A stretch of DNA of 64,000 bases from Planctomycetaceae bacterium (GCA_016793115.1 JAEUIN010000215.1:1-64000), one strand, 5' to 3'; positions 34,153 through 44,194 are shown, counted from the stretch's first letter. Notes: generated from the letters alone by a model not told the origin. Numbers and translations are program-made.

Positions 34153-35481
34153 CTACCTTCCTGCCGCGGAGGGGGCCGATTTTGTCGAAGGCATGAGTTC
34201 CAACAGCGCCGAACATGTTGCCGTGATTGCGGTTCGCAACGCCGGCTCTGCGTCGGGATGATAGAGCGGCGAATGCAACGACGGCGGCTCGAGACCTAGT
34301 CGCTTGTAGCCTGCCAATCGCTCGGCGTCGATCGTTCCCAGTCGAAACATACATGCGGGAACGCCTGCGAGCCCGTACAGGCTAAAATCTTCGCCTCCCA
34401 TCGATGGTTCCACGTCGACGACGTTCTCATCTCCCAAGACGCGCCGGAAGGTCGAAGTCATGCGAGCGGTAAGATCATGATCGTTGAACGTGGCCGGCAT
34501 TCCTTCGCCCACCACGACTTTGGGCTCCGGCGCCCCCGCACTCGCTGCGGCGGCTTTGGCTTTTCGGCGGATACCTTCGAGTAGGTGCTTGCGCACTTCG
34601 GCCGAATAGCTTCGTACGGTCAGTTGCAACCTGCAAACGTCGCCGATGATGTTGTGCTTCGTTCCGCCGTGAATTGAACCGACGGTGATCACGGCCTGCA
34701 CGCCCGGCTTCAACTCGCGCGCGATGATCGACTGTAGGTCGACGACGAAGTGAGAAGCGACGACGACCGGGTCGACCGTATTCTGAGGATATGCGCCGTG
34801 TCCCCCTTTGCCGTAGATCGCGACGTCGACGCTGTCGACGCTCGCCAAGATGTATCCGGCCAAGGCCGCGACCTTGCCGGTCGGCAATCGGTGGTCGCAA
34901 TGCAGCGCCAGCGCAATATCGGGTTTCGGAAATTTCGTAAAGAGACCGTCGTCCAGCATCGCCTTCGCGCCCAAGCCACGCTCTTCCGCAGGCTGGCCGA
35001 TTAGCATCAACGTCCCGGTCCAACGATCCTTATGGCTCGCCATATAGCGTGCGGCGGCGACGACATTGGCGATATGCATGTCGTGACCGCAAGCGTGCAT
35101 AACGCCGGTCGTTCCCCCTTCGGCGGCCGGTACCTTCACGGTCGACGCATAGACCAGCCCGGTTTTTTCTTCGACGGGCAAGGCGTCGAGATCGGTTCGG
35201 AACATGACGCAGGGACCGGCGCCGTTTTTGAGCAGCGCGACGACGCCGTGTCCACCGACGGCGGAAGTCACCTCAAAGCCCGCTCTTCGCAACTCTTCGG
35301 CCAACCGAGCCGCCGTTTCCTTTTCGAAGAGCGACAGTTCCGGATGAGAGTGGAAGTATTTGTAAACGTCGAGCAGTTCGCCGAGGTTTTTGTCGGCCCA
35401 CACGCGCGGCTCTTCGGCCCCAAGGGACGTCGCCCAGAGCGTTAGGCTGACGGCAAGGCAAATTCGCAACGGCAGGAACAT
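34153..35481 (-). CDS. Secreted M20D amidohydrolase (hippurate/N-acyl amino acid type)
   Basis: A 442-residue metallo-amidohydrolase with a signal peptide (LRICLAVSLTLWATSLGA), the active-site block FHSHPELSLFE, metal ligands in MHACGHDMH and the catalytic Glu pair in GQPAEERGLGA, and a dimerisation domain around residues 210-320. Relatives cleave N-acyl amino acids such as hippurate or N-acetyl-diaminopimelate; substrate open. GGAG precedes the ATG at 35481. Confidence 0.88.
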   Translation of the reverse strand: MFLPLRICLAVSLTLWATSLGAEEPRVWADKNLGELLDVYKYFHSHPELSLFEKETAARLAEELRRAGFEVTSAVGGHGVVALLKNGAGPCVMFRTDLDALPVEEKTGLVYASTVKVPAAEGGTTGVMHACGHDMHIANVVAAARYMASHKDRWTGTLMLIGQPAEERGLGAKAMLDDGLFTKFPKPDIALALHCDHRLPTGKVAALAGYILASVDSVDVAIYGKGGHGAYPQNTVDPVVVASHFVVDLQSIIARELKPGVQAVITVGSIHGGTKHNIIGDVCRLQLTVRSYSAEVRKHLLEGIRRKAKAAAASAGAPEPKVVVGEGMPATFNDHDLTARMTSTFRRVLGDENVVDVEPSMGGEDFSLYGLAGVPACMFRLGTIDAERLAGYKRLGLEPPSLHSPLYHPDAEPALRTAITATCSALLELMPSTKSAPSAAGR

Positions 35482-35529
35482 CTCGGCAACTCCGCTGATT
35501 GCTCTTGAGAGATCGACCAGCCGGCTAAT

Positions 35530-36147
35530 CTAACCGAGCGCCCCGGTCGACGCGAGTTGCTCCAGCATCGGCAGCAGCTTTCGCATCGCGCGCGCTCGGT
35601 GACTAATACACGCCTTGACGGCCGGGCTTAAGGTACCGAACGTGCGGTGATATTCGACGATTTCGAACAACGGATCGTAGCCGAAGCCGCCGGAGCCGTC
35701 GCGCTCGCGAACGATGCGGCCGCGACAGTAGTCTTCCGTACGAAACCGAATCGCGCCCGCCGGATCGGCAAGAACGACATGGCACACATAGTATGCAGTG
35801 CGTCGATCGGGCGGCGCGTCCCCGAGTTCGGCAAGCAGCTTGTCGTTATTGGCTTCGTCGTCGCCGTGCCTGCCGGCGTAGAGCGCGGAGTCGACTCCGG
35901 GGAGCCCGCCGAGCGCGTCGACGCAGAGCCCGCTGTCGTCGGCCAACACCCAGTGCCGGAGTTGTCGGGCATATCCGACGGCCTTCAACGCGGCGTTGTC
36001 GGCGAACGTTCGACCGGTCTCGTCAACCGGGGGCAAACGAGGGAAATCGGCGAGCGTCAGGACGGCGATACCGAGCGGCCCGACAAGTTCGGAAAGCTCG
36101 CGCCCTTTTTTCTTGTTGCCGCTGCCGATGACCAGAGTGGGTGACAT
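35530..36147 (-). CDS. rdgB: RdgB/HAM1 family XTP/dITP diphosphatase
   Basis: A 205-residue nucleotide house-cleaning enzyme that removes ITP, dITP and XTP. The conserved SGNKKKGRELSELV start, TFADNAALKAVGYA, LADDSGLCVDALGG and GSGGFGYDPLFE blocks are all there, ending in KACISHRARAM. The ATG at 36147 (MSPTLVIGSGN) is chosen over an upstream one in an untypical extension. Confidence 0.92.
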   Translation of the reverse strand: MSPTLVIGSGNKKKGRELSELVGPLGIAVLTLADFPRLPPVDETGRTFADNAALKAVGYARQLRHWVLADDSGLCVDALGGLPGVDSALYAGRHGDDEANNDKLLAELGDAPPDRRTAYYVCHVVLADPAGAIRFRTEDYCRGRIVRERDGSGGFGYDPLFEIVEYHRTFGTLSPAVKACISHRARAMRKLLPMLEQLASTGALG

Positions 36148-36234
36148 TGCGGGATTATGAACGATCGCCCGCGAATGATGAAGAGACCGAACCGAGTTTC
36201 CCGGCGCTCGCATCGCATTCGAACTTCGCCGCCG

Positions 36235-37374
36235 TTACCGCGAGCTCAATCGATCGCGATCGTAGGCGGAGGAAATCGAACGCCGGGGCACTTCGACCGG
36301 GAGCGGTTGCACGTCGAACGGAATATTCACGATGTTCTTGGGCGCGTAGTTCGTCTTGCCGCCGAGCTGGGTCGGCGTCGCGCCGAATGTCTGCATGATC
36401 TTGTGGATCTCCGGGTTAATCTCGATCTTCCCGTCCTCGCGCGGCGTGCCGACATTTTCGAAGCTGCCGATCGTCACGAGGCTCGCGCCGTGATCGTGAA
36501 ACTCATAGGCTTCATAACCTTTGGCCCGCAACGCCAGCGTCATTTTGTGGGCGTCGAGCGCGGCTTGCTCCAATTTGCTGCGGAGTTGCTTTTTTCCTTG
36601 CTCTACGGCTTCGATCTCTTTGGGAAGCGTAATCGCAGAGCCGGTAAACGTCGCTACTTTGACGCTGTATTTCCCAGGACACTTCAACAAGCTGTGCTCG
36701 ATCGGCTCGTTCATTTTTTCGACGAGCGGATCGATCCCCTTCGGTTTGAAGTATTCTTCGGGGATCATGGGATTAGTCACCATGAACGCTTTGCCCATCG
36801 GGCCGCGACGTTTCAGTTCCTCGTCTTTCGACAACAACTGCGACGACAGCTGACGCCAGTTGGCCAGCGCAAGCGCACTTTTTTGGCCGGCTTTACTGAG
36901 CCGTTCGGGATCAAGGCATAGCGGCTTTAGGTAGCGAATTTTCTCGAGAATGCGCTGTGCTTCCGGATCATCGACCGAAGGAAAATCACCGACCAACACG
37001 GCGACTTCTTGTCGTTGACCGTCCTTCTCATATTTCATCTGCTTCGGCCGGCCGTAGCGATCGACGCCGCGGCCGGTCACTTTACCGCTGAAGTCCCAAT
37101 TCATTTCGTGAGTGAACGCCGTGAGCTTGTATTCACGGCGCAATTCCAGCACGAGTTGTTTTGCTTGTTGTTCGCCTTCTTCGCCGGTGAAGGACGAACA
37201 TAGGATCAGCCAAGGGCCGTTGCTCTCCGCAAGCGCATAATCCTTGTTTACATCGGCCTCAATGTGTTTGAACAGATTCAGCTTGCCCAACGGCGACTGT
37301 GCGTGAGCCGCTACTGCGGCGATCGACAACGTCATGGCCGCGGCAATGGCCTGAAACGCAAAAATGCGAAACAT
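36235..37374 (-). CDS. Secreted hypothetical protein
   Basis: A 379-residue protein with a signal peptide (MFRIFAFQAIAAAMTLSIAAV, cut near AHA-Q). The region NGPWLILCSSFTGEEGEQQA with later VATFTGSA blocks and the C-terminal LRAKGYEAYEFHDHGASLVTIG resemble SPOR-like repeats that bind denuded glycans, but this is weak. No family is recognised with confidence. AGGGA precedes the ATG. It follows mtaB on the same strand, separated by a hairpin. Confidence 0.6.
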   Translation of the reverse strand: MFRIFAFQAIAAAMTLSIAAVAAHAQSPLGKLNLFKHIEADVNKDYALAESNGPWLILCSSFTGEEGEQQAKQLVLELRREYKLTAFTHEMNWDFSGKVTGRGVDRYGRPKQMKYEKDGQRQEVAVLVGDFPSVDDPEAQRILEKIRYLKPLCLDPERLSKAGQKSALALANWRQLSSQLLSKDEELKRRGPMGKAFMVTNPMIPEEYFKPKGIDPLVEKMNEPIEHSLLKCPGKYSVKVATFTGSAITLPKEIEAVEQGKKQLRSKLEQAALDAHKMTLALRAKGYEAYEFHDHGASLVTIGSFENVGTPREDGKIEINPEIHKIMQTFGATPTQLGGKTNYAPKNIVNIPFDVQPLPVEVPRRSISSAYDRDRLSSR

Positions 37375-37394
37375 GTCGTAGATCCCTGACGTTC

Positions 37395-37423
37395 AAAACG
37401 AGCCTGCAATCCGTCGCAGGCTC
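37395..37423 (-). terminator. Possible weak terminator after mtaB
   Basis: On the minus strand GAGCCTGC and GCAGGCTC pair around GACGGATT and are followed by GTTTTG. The T-run is short, so it may be an attenuator or a simple hairpin. Confidence 0.45.
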
Positions 37424-37552
37424 CTCAAAATTGCGTGCCCACCGAGGTCGGCGGTCCGATCGGGGCGGGACTTTAGCAGATGGCCGGCGATGTCACTAGA
37501 CCAGCCCGCATGTGATAACCCAGCATGTCGCGGCGCGATCACTAAGACGGGT

Positions 37553-38854
37553 CTAGAGAGACCCCGCCGGCGGTAAGGCCTCGACTCGACCGGCCGACGA
37601 TCGGCCGGCGACAACCTCGACGAGCGTACTGCGTTCCGGCAGCCGACCATGAAAATTTTCCGCCGAAAGCTCCATCTGGGCATACCGACATGCGGTGCCG
37701 GCAACGACGCCTTCGCGATCCACAAGCCGGCCCTCGACGAGAAGTTGCAGCCGACGACCGAACAGCGCCGCGTGATAACGATCTCGGAGCGAATCCGCCA
37801 GCGACTCCAATTCCGCAACCCGCCGCTGTTTCACGGGAGGCGATATTTGATCGAACATCGTCGCCGCGTCAGTTCCCTGGCGGGCACTAAAAGGAAAAAC
37901 GTGAATCTTCGAAAATCCGACGCGTTCGCAGACGGCGAGCGTCTCGGCAAACTCCTGCTCCGTTTCACCGGGAAACCCGACGATGACGTCGGTCGTCAGC
38001 GCAGGCAGATCGAGTGAGTCCTGCAACAGCCGGCAGCGATCGACGAATCGCTGCGCGCCCCATCGTCGCCGCATACGGCGCAAAACCGTATCCGAGCCGC
38101 TCTGCATCGACACGTGCAGGTGCGGGCAGATGCGCTCGGGATATTTCGCCATCACGGCGATCAACTCGCGCGTTACTTCGGTCGCTTCGATGCTTGACAG
38201 ACGAATCCTAAACTCACCCTCGAGATTCGCGAGTCGTTCCAGCAAGTGCGAAAGGCGCAACCAATCCGTCTTCGCACGGCCCTGATTGAAATCGATGCCG
38301 TAATGTCCCAAATGGATCCCGGTCAGAACGACTTCGCGGTGACCGCCCGCGACCAAGGCTTGCACTTCATCGACGATGTGCTCGACCGGCCGGCTGCGCA
38401 AGCCGGGCCGCACCGACGGTATGATGCAGAACGTACAGGAAAGAATGCAGCCGTCTTGCACTTTCACATAGGCTCGACGGCGGCCATCGAACCGCGTGAT
38501 CCCGGTCGGCACGTCAACGACGCCGCAACGCTGCAAAAAATCGGGAAGCTCACGTTTATCCGCAATGACTTCCGCGACGTTCGGCAAAGCCGCGACTTCC
38601 TCAGGGGCCCGCGTCGCGAAACATCCCATGACGACGATGCGCGCGTCGGGATTGCGTTTGGCCAGCTGCCGAATCGTTTGCCGACTCTTTGCGTCACCCT
38701 CGTGGGTAACCGTGCACGTATTCACAATGCACAAATCAGCCGCCTCTTCCTCAAGCGCATCGCGAAAGCCGACGCGTTCCAGCCCCTGGCGCACGAACTC
38801 CGTTTCGTATTGATTGACGCGGCACCCGAGAGTCGCAGTTCGTAGAATCGGCAT
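37553..38854 (-). CDS. mtaB: tRNA methylthiotransferase MtaB
   Basis: A 433-residue radical-SAM enzyme that makes the 2-methylthio group of ms2t6A at tRNA position 37. The N-terminal cluster Cys are in LGCRVNQYETE, NTCTVTHE and VMGCFAT, and the radical-SAM motif CILSCTFC is near residue 150, followed by TGIHLGHYG. A TRAM-like region ends the protein. The ATG at 38854 (MPILRTATLG) is chosen over 18 untypical upstream codons. Confidence 0.93.
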   Translation of the reverse strand: MPILRTATLGCRVNQYETEFVRQGLERVGFRDALEEEAADLCIVNTCTVTHEGDAKSRQTIRQLAKRNPDARIVVMGCFATRAPEEVAALPNVAEVIADKRELPDFLQRCGVVDVPTGITRFDGRRRAYVKVQDGCILSCTFCIIPSVRPGLRSRPVEHIVDEVQALVAGGHREVVLTGIHLGHYGIDFNQGRAKTDWLRLSHLLERLANLEGEFRIRLSSIEATEVTRELIAVMAKYPERICPHLHVSMQSGSDTVLRRMRRRWGAQRFVDRCRLLQDSLDLPALTTDVIVGFPGETEQEFAETLAVCERVGFSKIHVFPFSARQGTDAATMFDQISPPVKQRRVAELESLADSLRDRYHAALFGRRLQLLVEGRLVDREGVVAGTACRYAQMELSAENFHGRLPERSTLVEVVAGRSSAGRVEALPPAGSL

Positions 38855-38949
38855 GGAAAAAAGTCGGCAGCTAGAAAGCACAAAAACCGGCACGTTTAGG
38901 CGGACCACATCGCAATCATCGTTTTGCTTTCTGCATTTGACTTTCGCGT

Positions 38950-39318
38950 TTACTCCGGCGCCGCTTCGATCGTCGACGACATGGAGCCTTGGCAGGCACG
39001 AATGTTCGGATCTTTGCCGTACGCCTTAATTTGATCTCGTTTGAGTTCCGCGTGCTCAAGCGTGGTCGTCAACACGATTGCCTTGCCGTGCAAGTCAACC
39101 TCTTTTGCCAGCAGATAACCCTTCTCCGGCGGATGCCCGAACAGTTCCATCAACATGACGATCACGTATTCATAGCTGTGATCGTCGTCGTTCCAAAGAA
39201 CGACATGATACCGCGGCTGCTTCTTTCGCTTTTTATCCGGATCGGCGTGCTTCGACTCGGCCTCGACGACTTCCTCGACATCAGGCACGGCGACGGCGGC
39301 GGCTGAATCGTTCGACAC
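38950..39318 (-). CDS. clpS: ATP-dependent Clp protease adaptor ClpS
   Basis: A 122-residue adaptor that brings N-end-rule substrates to ClpA/ClpC. After a charged, disordered N-terminus, the core YHVVLWNDDDHSYEYVIVML and the LLAKEVDLHGKAIVLTTTLEHAELKRDQI block match the family. The binding-pocket residues around NDDDHS are present. It lies upstream of mtaB on the same strand. Confidence 0.92.
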   Translation of the reverse strand: MSNDSAAAVAVPDVEEVVEAESKHADPDKKRKKQPRYHVVLWNDDDHSYEYVIVMLMELFGHPPEKGYLLAKEVDLHGKAIVLTTTLEHAELKRDQIKAYGKDPNIRACQGSMSSTIEAAPE

Positions 39319-39470
39319 GGCAACTCCCTCCGACGGCCAAAACCCGGCGCTCCGTACGATCCGGAGCCGTCGCTTTCACTTTCAAACCCGACCGCGAGGC
39401 TCGTATCCATTCGCGACGGAAGGCATTATATTAGCTCGCTTCGGAACCTGCAATTTACGGAGATTCACGC

Positions 39471-40844
39471 ATGCCGCAGGCCGTCGACGATTTTCTTTCG
39501 AAAAATGCCGCTCGCTACGAAGACGAACTTTGTGAGCTGCTGCGAATTCCGAGCGTCAGCGCCGACAGCAAGTTCAAAGCCGACGTGCGCCGCGCGGCCG
39601 AGTGGGTCGCAGGACAGTTTCGCAACCTTGGCCTGACCACGGAGGTCTGCGAAACCGCCGGCCATCCGATCGTCTACGCGGAGCACTGCCGGGCGCCGGG
39701 GGCTCCGACGGTACTCGTCTACGGCCACTACGACGTTCAACCGCCCGACCCGCTCGACCTTTGGACGACGCCGCCGTTCGAGCCGACGCGACGCGACGGC
39801 AATCTCTATGCCCGCGGCGCCACCGACGACAAAGGGCAGATGTTCACGCACGTGAAGAGCGTGGAAGCGTGGATCAAAACGGTCGGCAAATTGCCGGTAA
39901 ACGTCAAGTATCTCATTGAAGGGGAAGAAGAAGTCGGAAGCGAGCACCTCGACGGCTTCATTCGCGACAACGCCGCCAAGTTGAAGTGCGACGTGTGCGT
40001 CATCAGCGACACCTCGCAGTTCGGCCCCGGCTCGCCGGCGATCACCTATGGGTTGCGCGGCATCAGCTACTTCGAACTCAAGCTGCAAGGCCCCGATCGC
40101 GATTTACACTCCGGGGTGTTCGGCGGTGCGGTCGCCAATCCGGCCAACGCGCTCGCCAAAATGCTCGCCGCGCTGATCGATGACGAAGGGCGGGTACAAG
40201 TCCCCGGTTTCTACGATGACGTCGCGCCGCTTTCCGATCGCGAGCGCAAACAATTCGCCGACTTGGCGTACGACGAAGCCGAGTTCATGCAAGCGATCGG
40301 CGTCGACGCCTTGCGCGGCGAAACCGGCTTCACGAATATCGAACGCCGCTGGGCACGGCCCACGTGCGACGTCAACGGGCTCACGTCCGGCTACCAAGGC
40401 GAAGGGGCCAAAACCGTTTTGCCGGCCAAGGCATCTGCGAAGTTCAGTTTTCGGCTCGTGCCGAAACAAGATCCGGAGAAACTCAAGTCCTCGCTGCAAC
40501 AGTTTCTACTCCAGCGTTGCCCCACCGGAATCAAGATGGAATTGATCGCCTACCACGGCGCGCCGGGCGTCGTCGTACCGCTCGAAAGTCCGTACATGTC
40601 CGCCGCGGTGCGTGCCGTCGAGCACGGCTTCGGCCGCAAGCCCGTCTTCATTCGCGAAGGGGGCTCGATCCCGGTCGTCTCCACCTTTCATGATCTTCTG
40701 GGAGTCGATACCTTACTGCTCGGCTGGGGGCTCAACGACGACAACACGCACAGCCCTAACGAAAAATTCCATCTCGCCGATTTCCACCGCGGCATCAAAT
40801 CGAGCGCCGCGCTTTGGGAAGAACTCGGCAAACTGAAGCATTAA
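39471..40844 (+). CDS. M20 family dipeptidase
   Basis: A 457-residue metallopeptidase of the carnosinase/CNDP type: metal-binding blocks LVYGHYDVQPPDPLDLW and GATDDKGQMF, the catalytic Glu in IEGEEEVGSEHL, and the domain-swapped region around residues 180-320. It splits dipeptides in the cytoplasm; no signal peptide is visible. A GGAG ribosome site precedes the ATG at 39471. Upstream of serS by 77 bases. Confidence 0.9.
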   Translation: MPQAVDDFLSKNAARYEDELCELLRIPSVSADSKFKADVRRAAEWVAGQFRNLGLTTEVCETAGHPIVYAEHCRAPGAPTVLVYGHYDVQPPDPLDLWTTPPFEPTRRDGNLYARGATDDKGQMFTHVKSVEAWIKTVGKLPVNVKYLIEGEEEVGSEHLDGFIRDNAAKLKCDVCVISDTSQFGPGSPAITYGLRGISYFELKLQGPDRDLHSGVFGGAVANPANALAKMLAALIDDEGRVQVPGFYDDVAPLSDRERKQFADLAYDEAEFMQAIGVDALRGETGFTNIERRWARPTCDVNGLTSGYQGEGAKTVLPAKASAKFSFRLVPKQDPEKLKSSLQQFLLQRCPTGIKMELIAYHGAPGVVVPLESPYMSAAVRAVEHGFGRKPVFIREGGSIPVVSTFHDLLGVDTLLLGWGLNDDNTHSPNEKFHLADFHRGIKSSAALWEELGKLKH

Positions 40845-40921
40845 AACGACCAGGTTTTAAGGGCATTGCGTCCCTCCTCTTCAACCCAAACCGCGACCCC
40901 TGAAGTCTCAACACCAGAATT

Positions 40922-42196
40922 ATGCTCGACCGAAAATTCATTGCCGAAAACGCTTCTCTTGTTGAAGAGAACTGTATACGTCGCAATTCGAAGGCCGACA
41001 TCGGCAAGTTCGTCGCATTGGAAACGGAGCGGCGCAAGCTGCAGCACGAAGTCGACGAGCTCAATCGGCAAGCCAATGAAGCGGCAAAGTCGATCGGCAA
41101 GGCGAAGCCTGAAGAGCGCGAAGCGTTGAAAGCCAAGGGGCGTGAACTTCGCGACCAAACCACGGCGGCGGCGGAGAAACTCGCCGCGATCGAGGCCGAA
41201 CTTGACGCCGTGCAGCGAACCATTCCGAACATGTCGCACCCCCAAGCTCCGGTGGGGGGCGACGACCAATCCAACCTCGAAGTGCGTAAAGGCAAGCACG
41301 CGCCGCCGAAGCTTGATTTTAAGCCGCGCGACCATGTGGAACTTGGCGAGAAGCTCAAACTCATCGACTTCGACGCCGGAGCGAAAACGACGGGCGCAGG
41401 CTTCTACTTCCTCAAGAACGACGCGGTCCTGCTCGAACTCGCACTGCAACAGTACGCGGTGAACCTGCTCATCGGCGAAGGGTTCACCCCGACGATTACG
41501 CCCGACTTGGCCCGCAACGAAGTTTTGCACGGCACGGGTTATATTCCGCGCGGCCCGGAGACTCAGATTTATAGCATCGCCGACAGCGACTTGAGTCTCG
41601 TTGCCACCGCGGAGATCACTCTTGGCGGATACTTCGCCGATACGATCCTCGAAGAAGAATCGTTCCCGATCAAAATGTGCGGCATCAGCCATTGTTACCG
41701 CACCGAAGCCGGGGCGGGCGGACGCGCCTCGCGCGGACTCTATCGGGTGCATCAATTCACAAAAGTCGAGATGTTCGCTTTCACGCTGCCGGAACAAAGC
41801 GACGCGATGCTTGAGTACTTCTGTGAACTGGAATGCCGCATTTTCGACGGGCTCGGCATCGCCTACCGCGTGGTCGACACGGCGACCGGAGATCTCGGCG
41901 GACCGGCCTACCGCAAATACGACCTGGAAGCCTGGATGCCCGGCCGCGGCGACGGCGGCGAATACGGCGAAGTCACGAGCACGAGCAACTGCACCGACTA
42001 TCAGGCCCGCCGCCTCGGCATTCGCTACAAGAAGAAAGGCGAAAAGGGAACGCACTTCGCGCACACGCTAAACGGCACCGCCGTGGCACTGAGCCGCGCG
42101 ATCATCGCGGTCCTGGAAAACTATCAACAGGCCGACGGCACGATCGTCGTCCCGGAGGTGTTGCGCAAGTACATGGGTAAAGACAAGATCGGCTAG
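40922..42196 (+). CDS. serS: Serine-tRNA ligase
   Basis: A 424-residue class II synthetase. The N-terminal coiled-coil arm for the tRNA long variable loop is visible (about residues 30-110, rich in Glu/Lys/Arg), then motif 2 MCGISHCYRTEAGAGGRASRG and motif 3 HTLNGTAVALSRAIIAVLENYQ. The N-terminus MLDRKFIAENASLVEEN is typical. The ribosome site is weak. Confidence 0.96.
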   Translation: MLDRKFIAENASLVEENCIRRNSKADIGKFVALETERRKLQHEVDELNRQANEAAKSIGKAKPEEREALKAKGRELRDQTTAAAEKLAAIEAELDAVQRTIPNMSHPQAPVGGDDQSNLEVRKGKHAPPKLDFKPRDHVELGEKLKLIDFDAGAKTTGAGFYFLKNDAVLLELALQQYAVNLLIGEGFTPTITPDLARNEVLHGTGYIPRGPETQIYSIADSDLSLVATAEITLGGYFADTILEEESFPIKMCGISHCYRTEAGAGGRASRGLYRVHQFTKVEMFAFTLPEQSDAMLEYFCELECRIFDGLGIAYRVVDTATGDLGGPAYRKYDLEAWMPGRGDGGEYGEVTSTSNCTDYQARRLGIRYKKKGEKGTHFAHTLNGTAVALSRAIIAVLENYQQADGTIVVPEVLRKYMGKDKIG

Positions 42197-42335
42197 CCCG
42201 CCGCCGACGCGGATTTCCGTAACGCTCTTCCGAATTTTGCGCTTTGGCCGGTAATCGGTTTCGAATTACCAAGTCATTGCGCTTTTGCTTCCCGGCGATA
42301 TCGCCTCTCCGAAGCACCGGCGCCGGGAGAGCCGT

Positions 42336-42629
42336 ATGTTGTATCAATTCGTCATGTTGGCCGTGTTGTGCGCGGCCGTGCTCGTGTCGGTTTCGGCGTA
42401 TCTGCTCATCAAGCATCCGCAGACTGTCGAGCGCTATGCCAAGTGGCTCGGCTCTCTCGATAAGACCGGCCACACGGCGTTCGCCGTCGTGTTCGGCGTG
42501 TTGGGAGCTTTCGCGGTTTACGATCGCTTTTGGTTCGGCGTCGCAGTCTACGGCGCGGCGGCGGCGATGTATTCCTACTTCGCGATGAAGAAAGGAAGTA
42601 TGGCGGAAGCGACGGAGGCGGTTCGCTAG
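42336..42629 (+). CDS. Small three-pass membrane protein
   Basis: A 97-residue protein with three hydrophobic segments (YQFVMLAVLCAAVLVSVSAYLL, TAFAVVFGVLGAFAVY, FWFGVAVYGAAAAMYSYF). No family recognised. GGGAGAG precedes the ATG at 42336; the longer frame from 42285 lacks a site. It sits after serS and before a second small membrane protein. Confidence 0.55.
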   Translation: MLYQFVMLAVLCAAVLVSVSAYLLIKHPQTVERYAKWLGSLDKTGHTAFAVVFGVLGAFAVYDRFWFGVAVYGAAAAMYSYFAMKKGSMAEATEAVR

Positions 42630-42668
42630 CGGAAGAACGGCCGATTACCGCGCACGCAGTCATTCGAT

Positions 42669-42703
42669 GAGCCCTCCCCCGACCGGCGAGGGCTCTTTTA
42701 TTT
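42669..42703 (+). terminator. Intrinsic terminator
   Basis: Perfect arms GAGCCCTC and GAGGGCTC around an 11-base loop, then TTTTATTT. It ends the transcript of the small membrane protein (and possibly serS). Confidence 0.85.
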
Positions 42704-42814
42704 GGCGTTCGAAATATCGCGGGCCGAGACATTGGTAACAATTCGAGCGCATCGACGCTTGGCAAATTGTTCCGCAAATCACCCAATTACAGACTATTTC
42801 CGCCGGAGACGCCC

Positions 42815-43105
42815 ATGTCCGCCCAACTCCTTACCTTGTTGCCCGCCGTATTGATCGGACTCGCCGTCGGACTGGCCGTCCGACACTTTCGTCGCGACTG
42901 GGCGATGAACTACGGTAACTGGGCCGCAAACCTGGGCTGGAAAGTCCACGCCGCCATCGGCCTCATGTTCGCTCTCATGGGATTGCTAGAAACTTTAAAT
43001 CACCGTTACGTCTACGTGGCCGTGCACGCTACGCTGGCCGTCTTGGCGGTGTATTGCGCGTTTCGCGCCAAGTTCTATCCGGCTAAGCCTTCGCAAGCTT
43101 CCTAG
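42815..43105 (+). CDS. Small multi-pass membrane protein
   Basis: A 96-residue protein with three hydrophobic segments (LLPAVLIGLAVGLAV, AIGLMFALMGLLETL, YVAVHATLAVLAVYCAF) and basic loops. No family recognised; resembles neither neighbour. The ATG at 42815 follows CCGGAGACGCCC. It precedes the rpsB leader. Confidence 0.55.
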   Translation: MSAQLLTLLPAVLIGLAVGLAVRHFRRDWAMNYGNWAANLGWKVHAAIGLMFALMGLLETLNHRYVYVAVHATLAVLAVYCAFRAKFYPAKPSQAS

Positions 43106-43218
43106 AAACTTCGAGCGCAGCACCGCAGTACCAGCCGCGTCGCCTCCTCGTCGGCACAGGCACTTAGTCCGACGGAATCGGCTTACTAAGGCGTGGCCGC
43201 TTCTCGACTTAGCGTCGA

Positions 43219-43247
43219 TTGACGCATTTTCCCACGGCCGCTACGAT
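43219..43247 (+). promoter_or_regulatory. sigma70-type promoter of the rpsB operon
   Basis: TTGACG at 43219-43224 and TACGAT at 43242-43247 are separated by exactly 17 bases. Transcription from here would give a leader of about 170 bases ahead of rpsB. Confidence 0.7.
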
Positions 43248-43345
43248 AAGGGGCTACGCCGAACTGAACGGTCCAGTTCGACGCGACTTATGTCGATTTA
43301 ACCCCGACCGCTGCCCGTGTGAACGCCGGACGCCCGCCTTTCGCT

Positions 43346-43381
43346 TCGATTCCGCAAGTTGCGGAAGTCGATCGAGAAGGG
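43346..43381 (+). promoter_or_regulatory. Hairpin in the rpsB leader
   Basis: Nested arms: CTTCGAT with ATCGAGAAG outside and TTCCGC with GCGGAA inside, around AAGTT. It lies between the promoter and the rpsB start. Ribosomal-protein leaders often bind their own product; a role in S2 autoregulation is inference. Confidence 0.5.
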
Positions 43382-43423
43382 GGGACTTTTGCCGGTGTGC
43401 CTAGATAAGAATAGGAGTCGTCC

Positions 43424-44179
43424 GTGTCGTCAGAACTCGTTAAGCAGTTGATCGAAGCCGGCGTGCATTTCGGACATCGTGCCAGCCGATGGAACCCGAA
43501 GATGCGTCCGTACATCTACGGCCGCCGCAACCTGATTCATATTATCGATGTCCGCGAAACAATCCGCGGACTCATTCGCGCTCGGAAGTATCTCACGCAA
43601 GTCTCCGCCCAAGGTAGCTTGATTCAATTCGTCGGCACGAAGCGCCAAGCGGCCGAAACGGTCGAACGCGAAGGTTTGCGATGCGGCCAACCTTATGTCA
43701 ACGATCGTTGGCTGGGGGGAACGCTCACCAATTTCCGCACGATTCGGAGCCGCTTGGCTCGCTTGGAAGAACTGGAATCGCTGAAGAACAGCGACAAGTT
43801 CAACGAGTACTCGAAGAAGATGCAATCTTCGCTCAATCGTGAATACCGCAAGATGTTCCGCAACTTGAACGGGATGCGCACGATGACCCGTCTGCCGGAG
43901 TGCATGGTGATCATCGATCCGAAGAAGGAGAAGAACGCCGTGCTCGAAGCCCGCAAGATGGGCGTCACGACCGTCGCGTTGATCGATACCGACAGCGATC
44001 CGGATTTGGTCGATCTCCCGATTCCAGGCAACGACGACAGCATTCGCTCGATCGAATTAGTCGTCAACCAATTGGCGTCGGCGATCATTGAAGGCAAGCA
44101 AAACGCCGCGAAATACGCTCCGCAAAATGCTTCGGGCGCGGCGGCCTACGTTAGCCCGGAAACGCCGGACAAGGATTAG
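43424..44179 (+). CDS. rpsB: 30S ribosomal protein S2
   Basis: A 251-residue S2 protein. Family blocks: [60 protein letters not shown] and the C-terminal [27 protein letters not shown]. The start follows AATAGGAGTCGTCC, a good ribosome site. First gene of rpsB-tsf-pyrH-frr; the following gap holds a family-C palindrome. Confidence 0.97.
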   Translation: MSSELVKQLIEAGVHFGHRASRWNPKMRPYIYGRRNLIHIIDVRETIRGLIRARKYLTQVSAQGSLIQFVGTKRQAAETVEREGLRCGQPYVNDRWLGGTLTNFRTIRSRLARLEELESLKNSDKFNEYSKKMQSSLNREYRKMFRNLNGMRTMTRLPECMVIIDPKKEKNAVLEARKMGVTTVALIDTDSDPDLVDLPIPGNDDSIRSIELVVNQLASAIIEGKQNAAKYAPQNASGAAAYVSPETPDKD

Positions 44180-44194
44180 CGCTTAGAACGCCTT

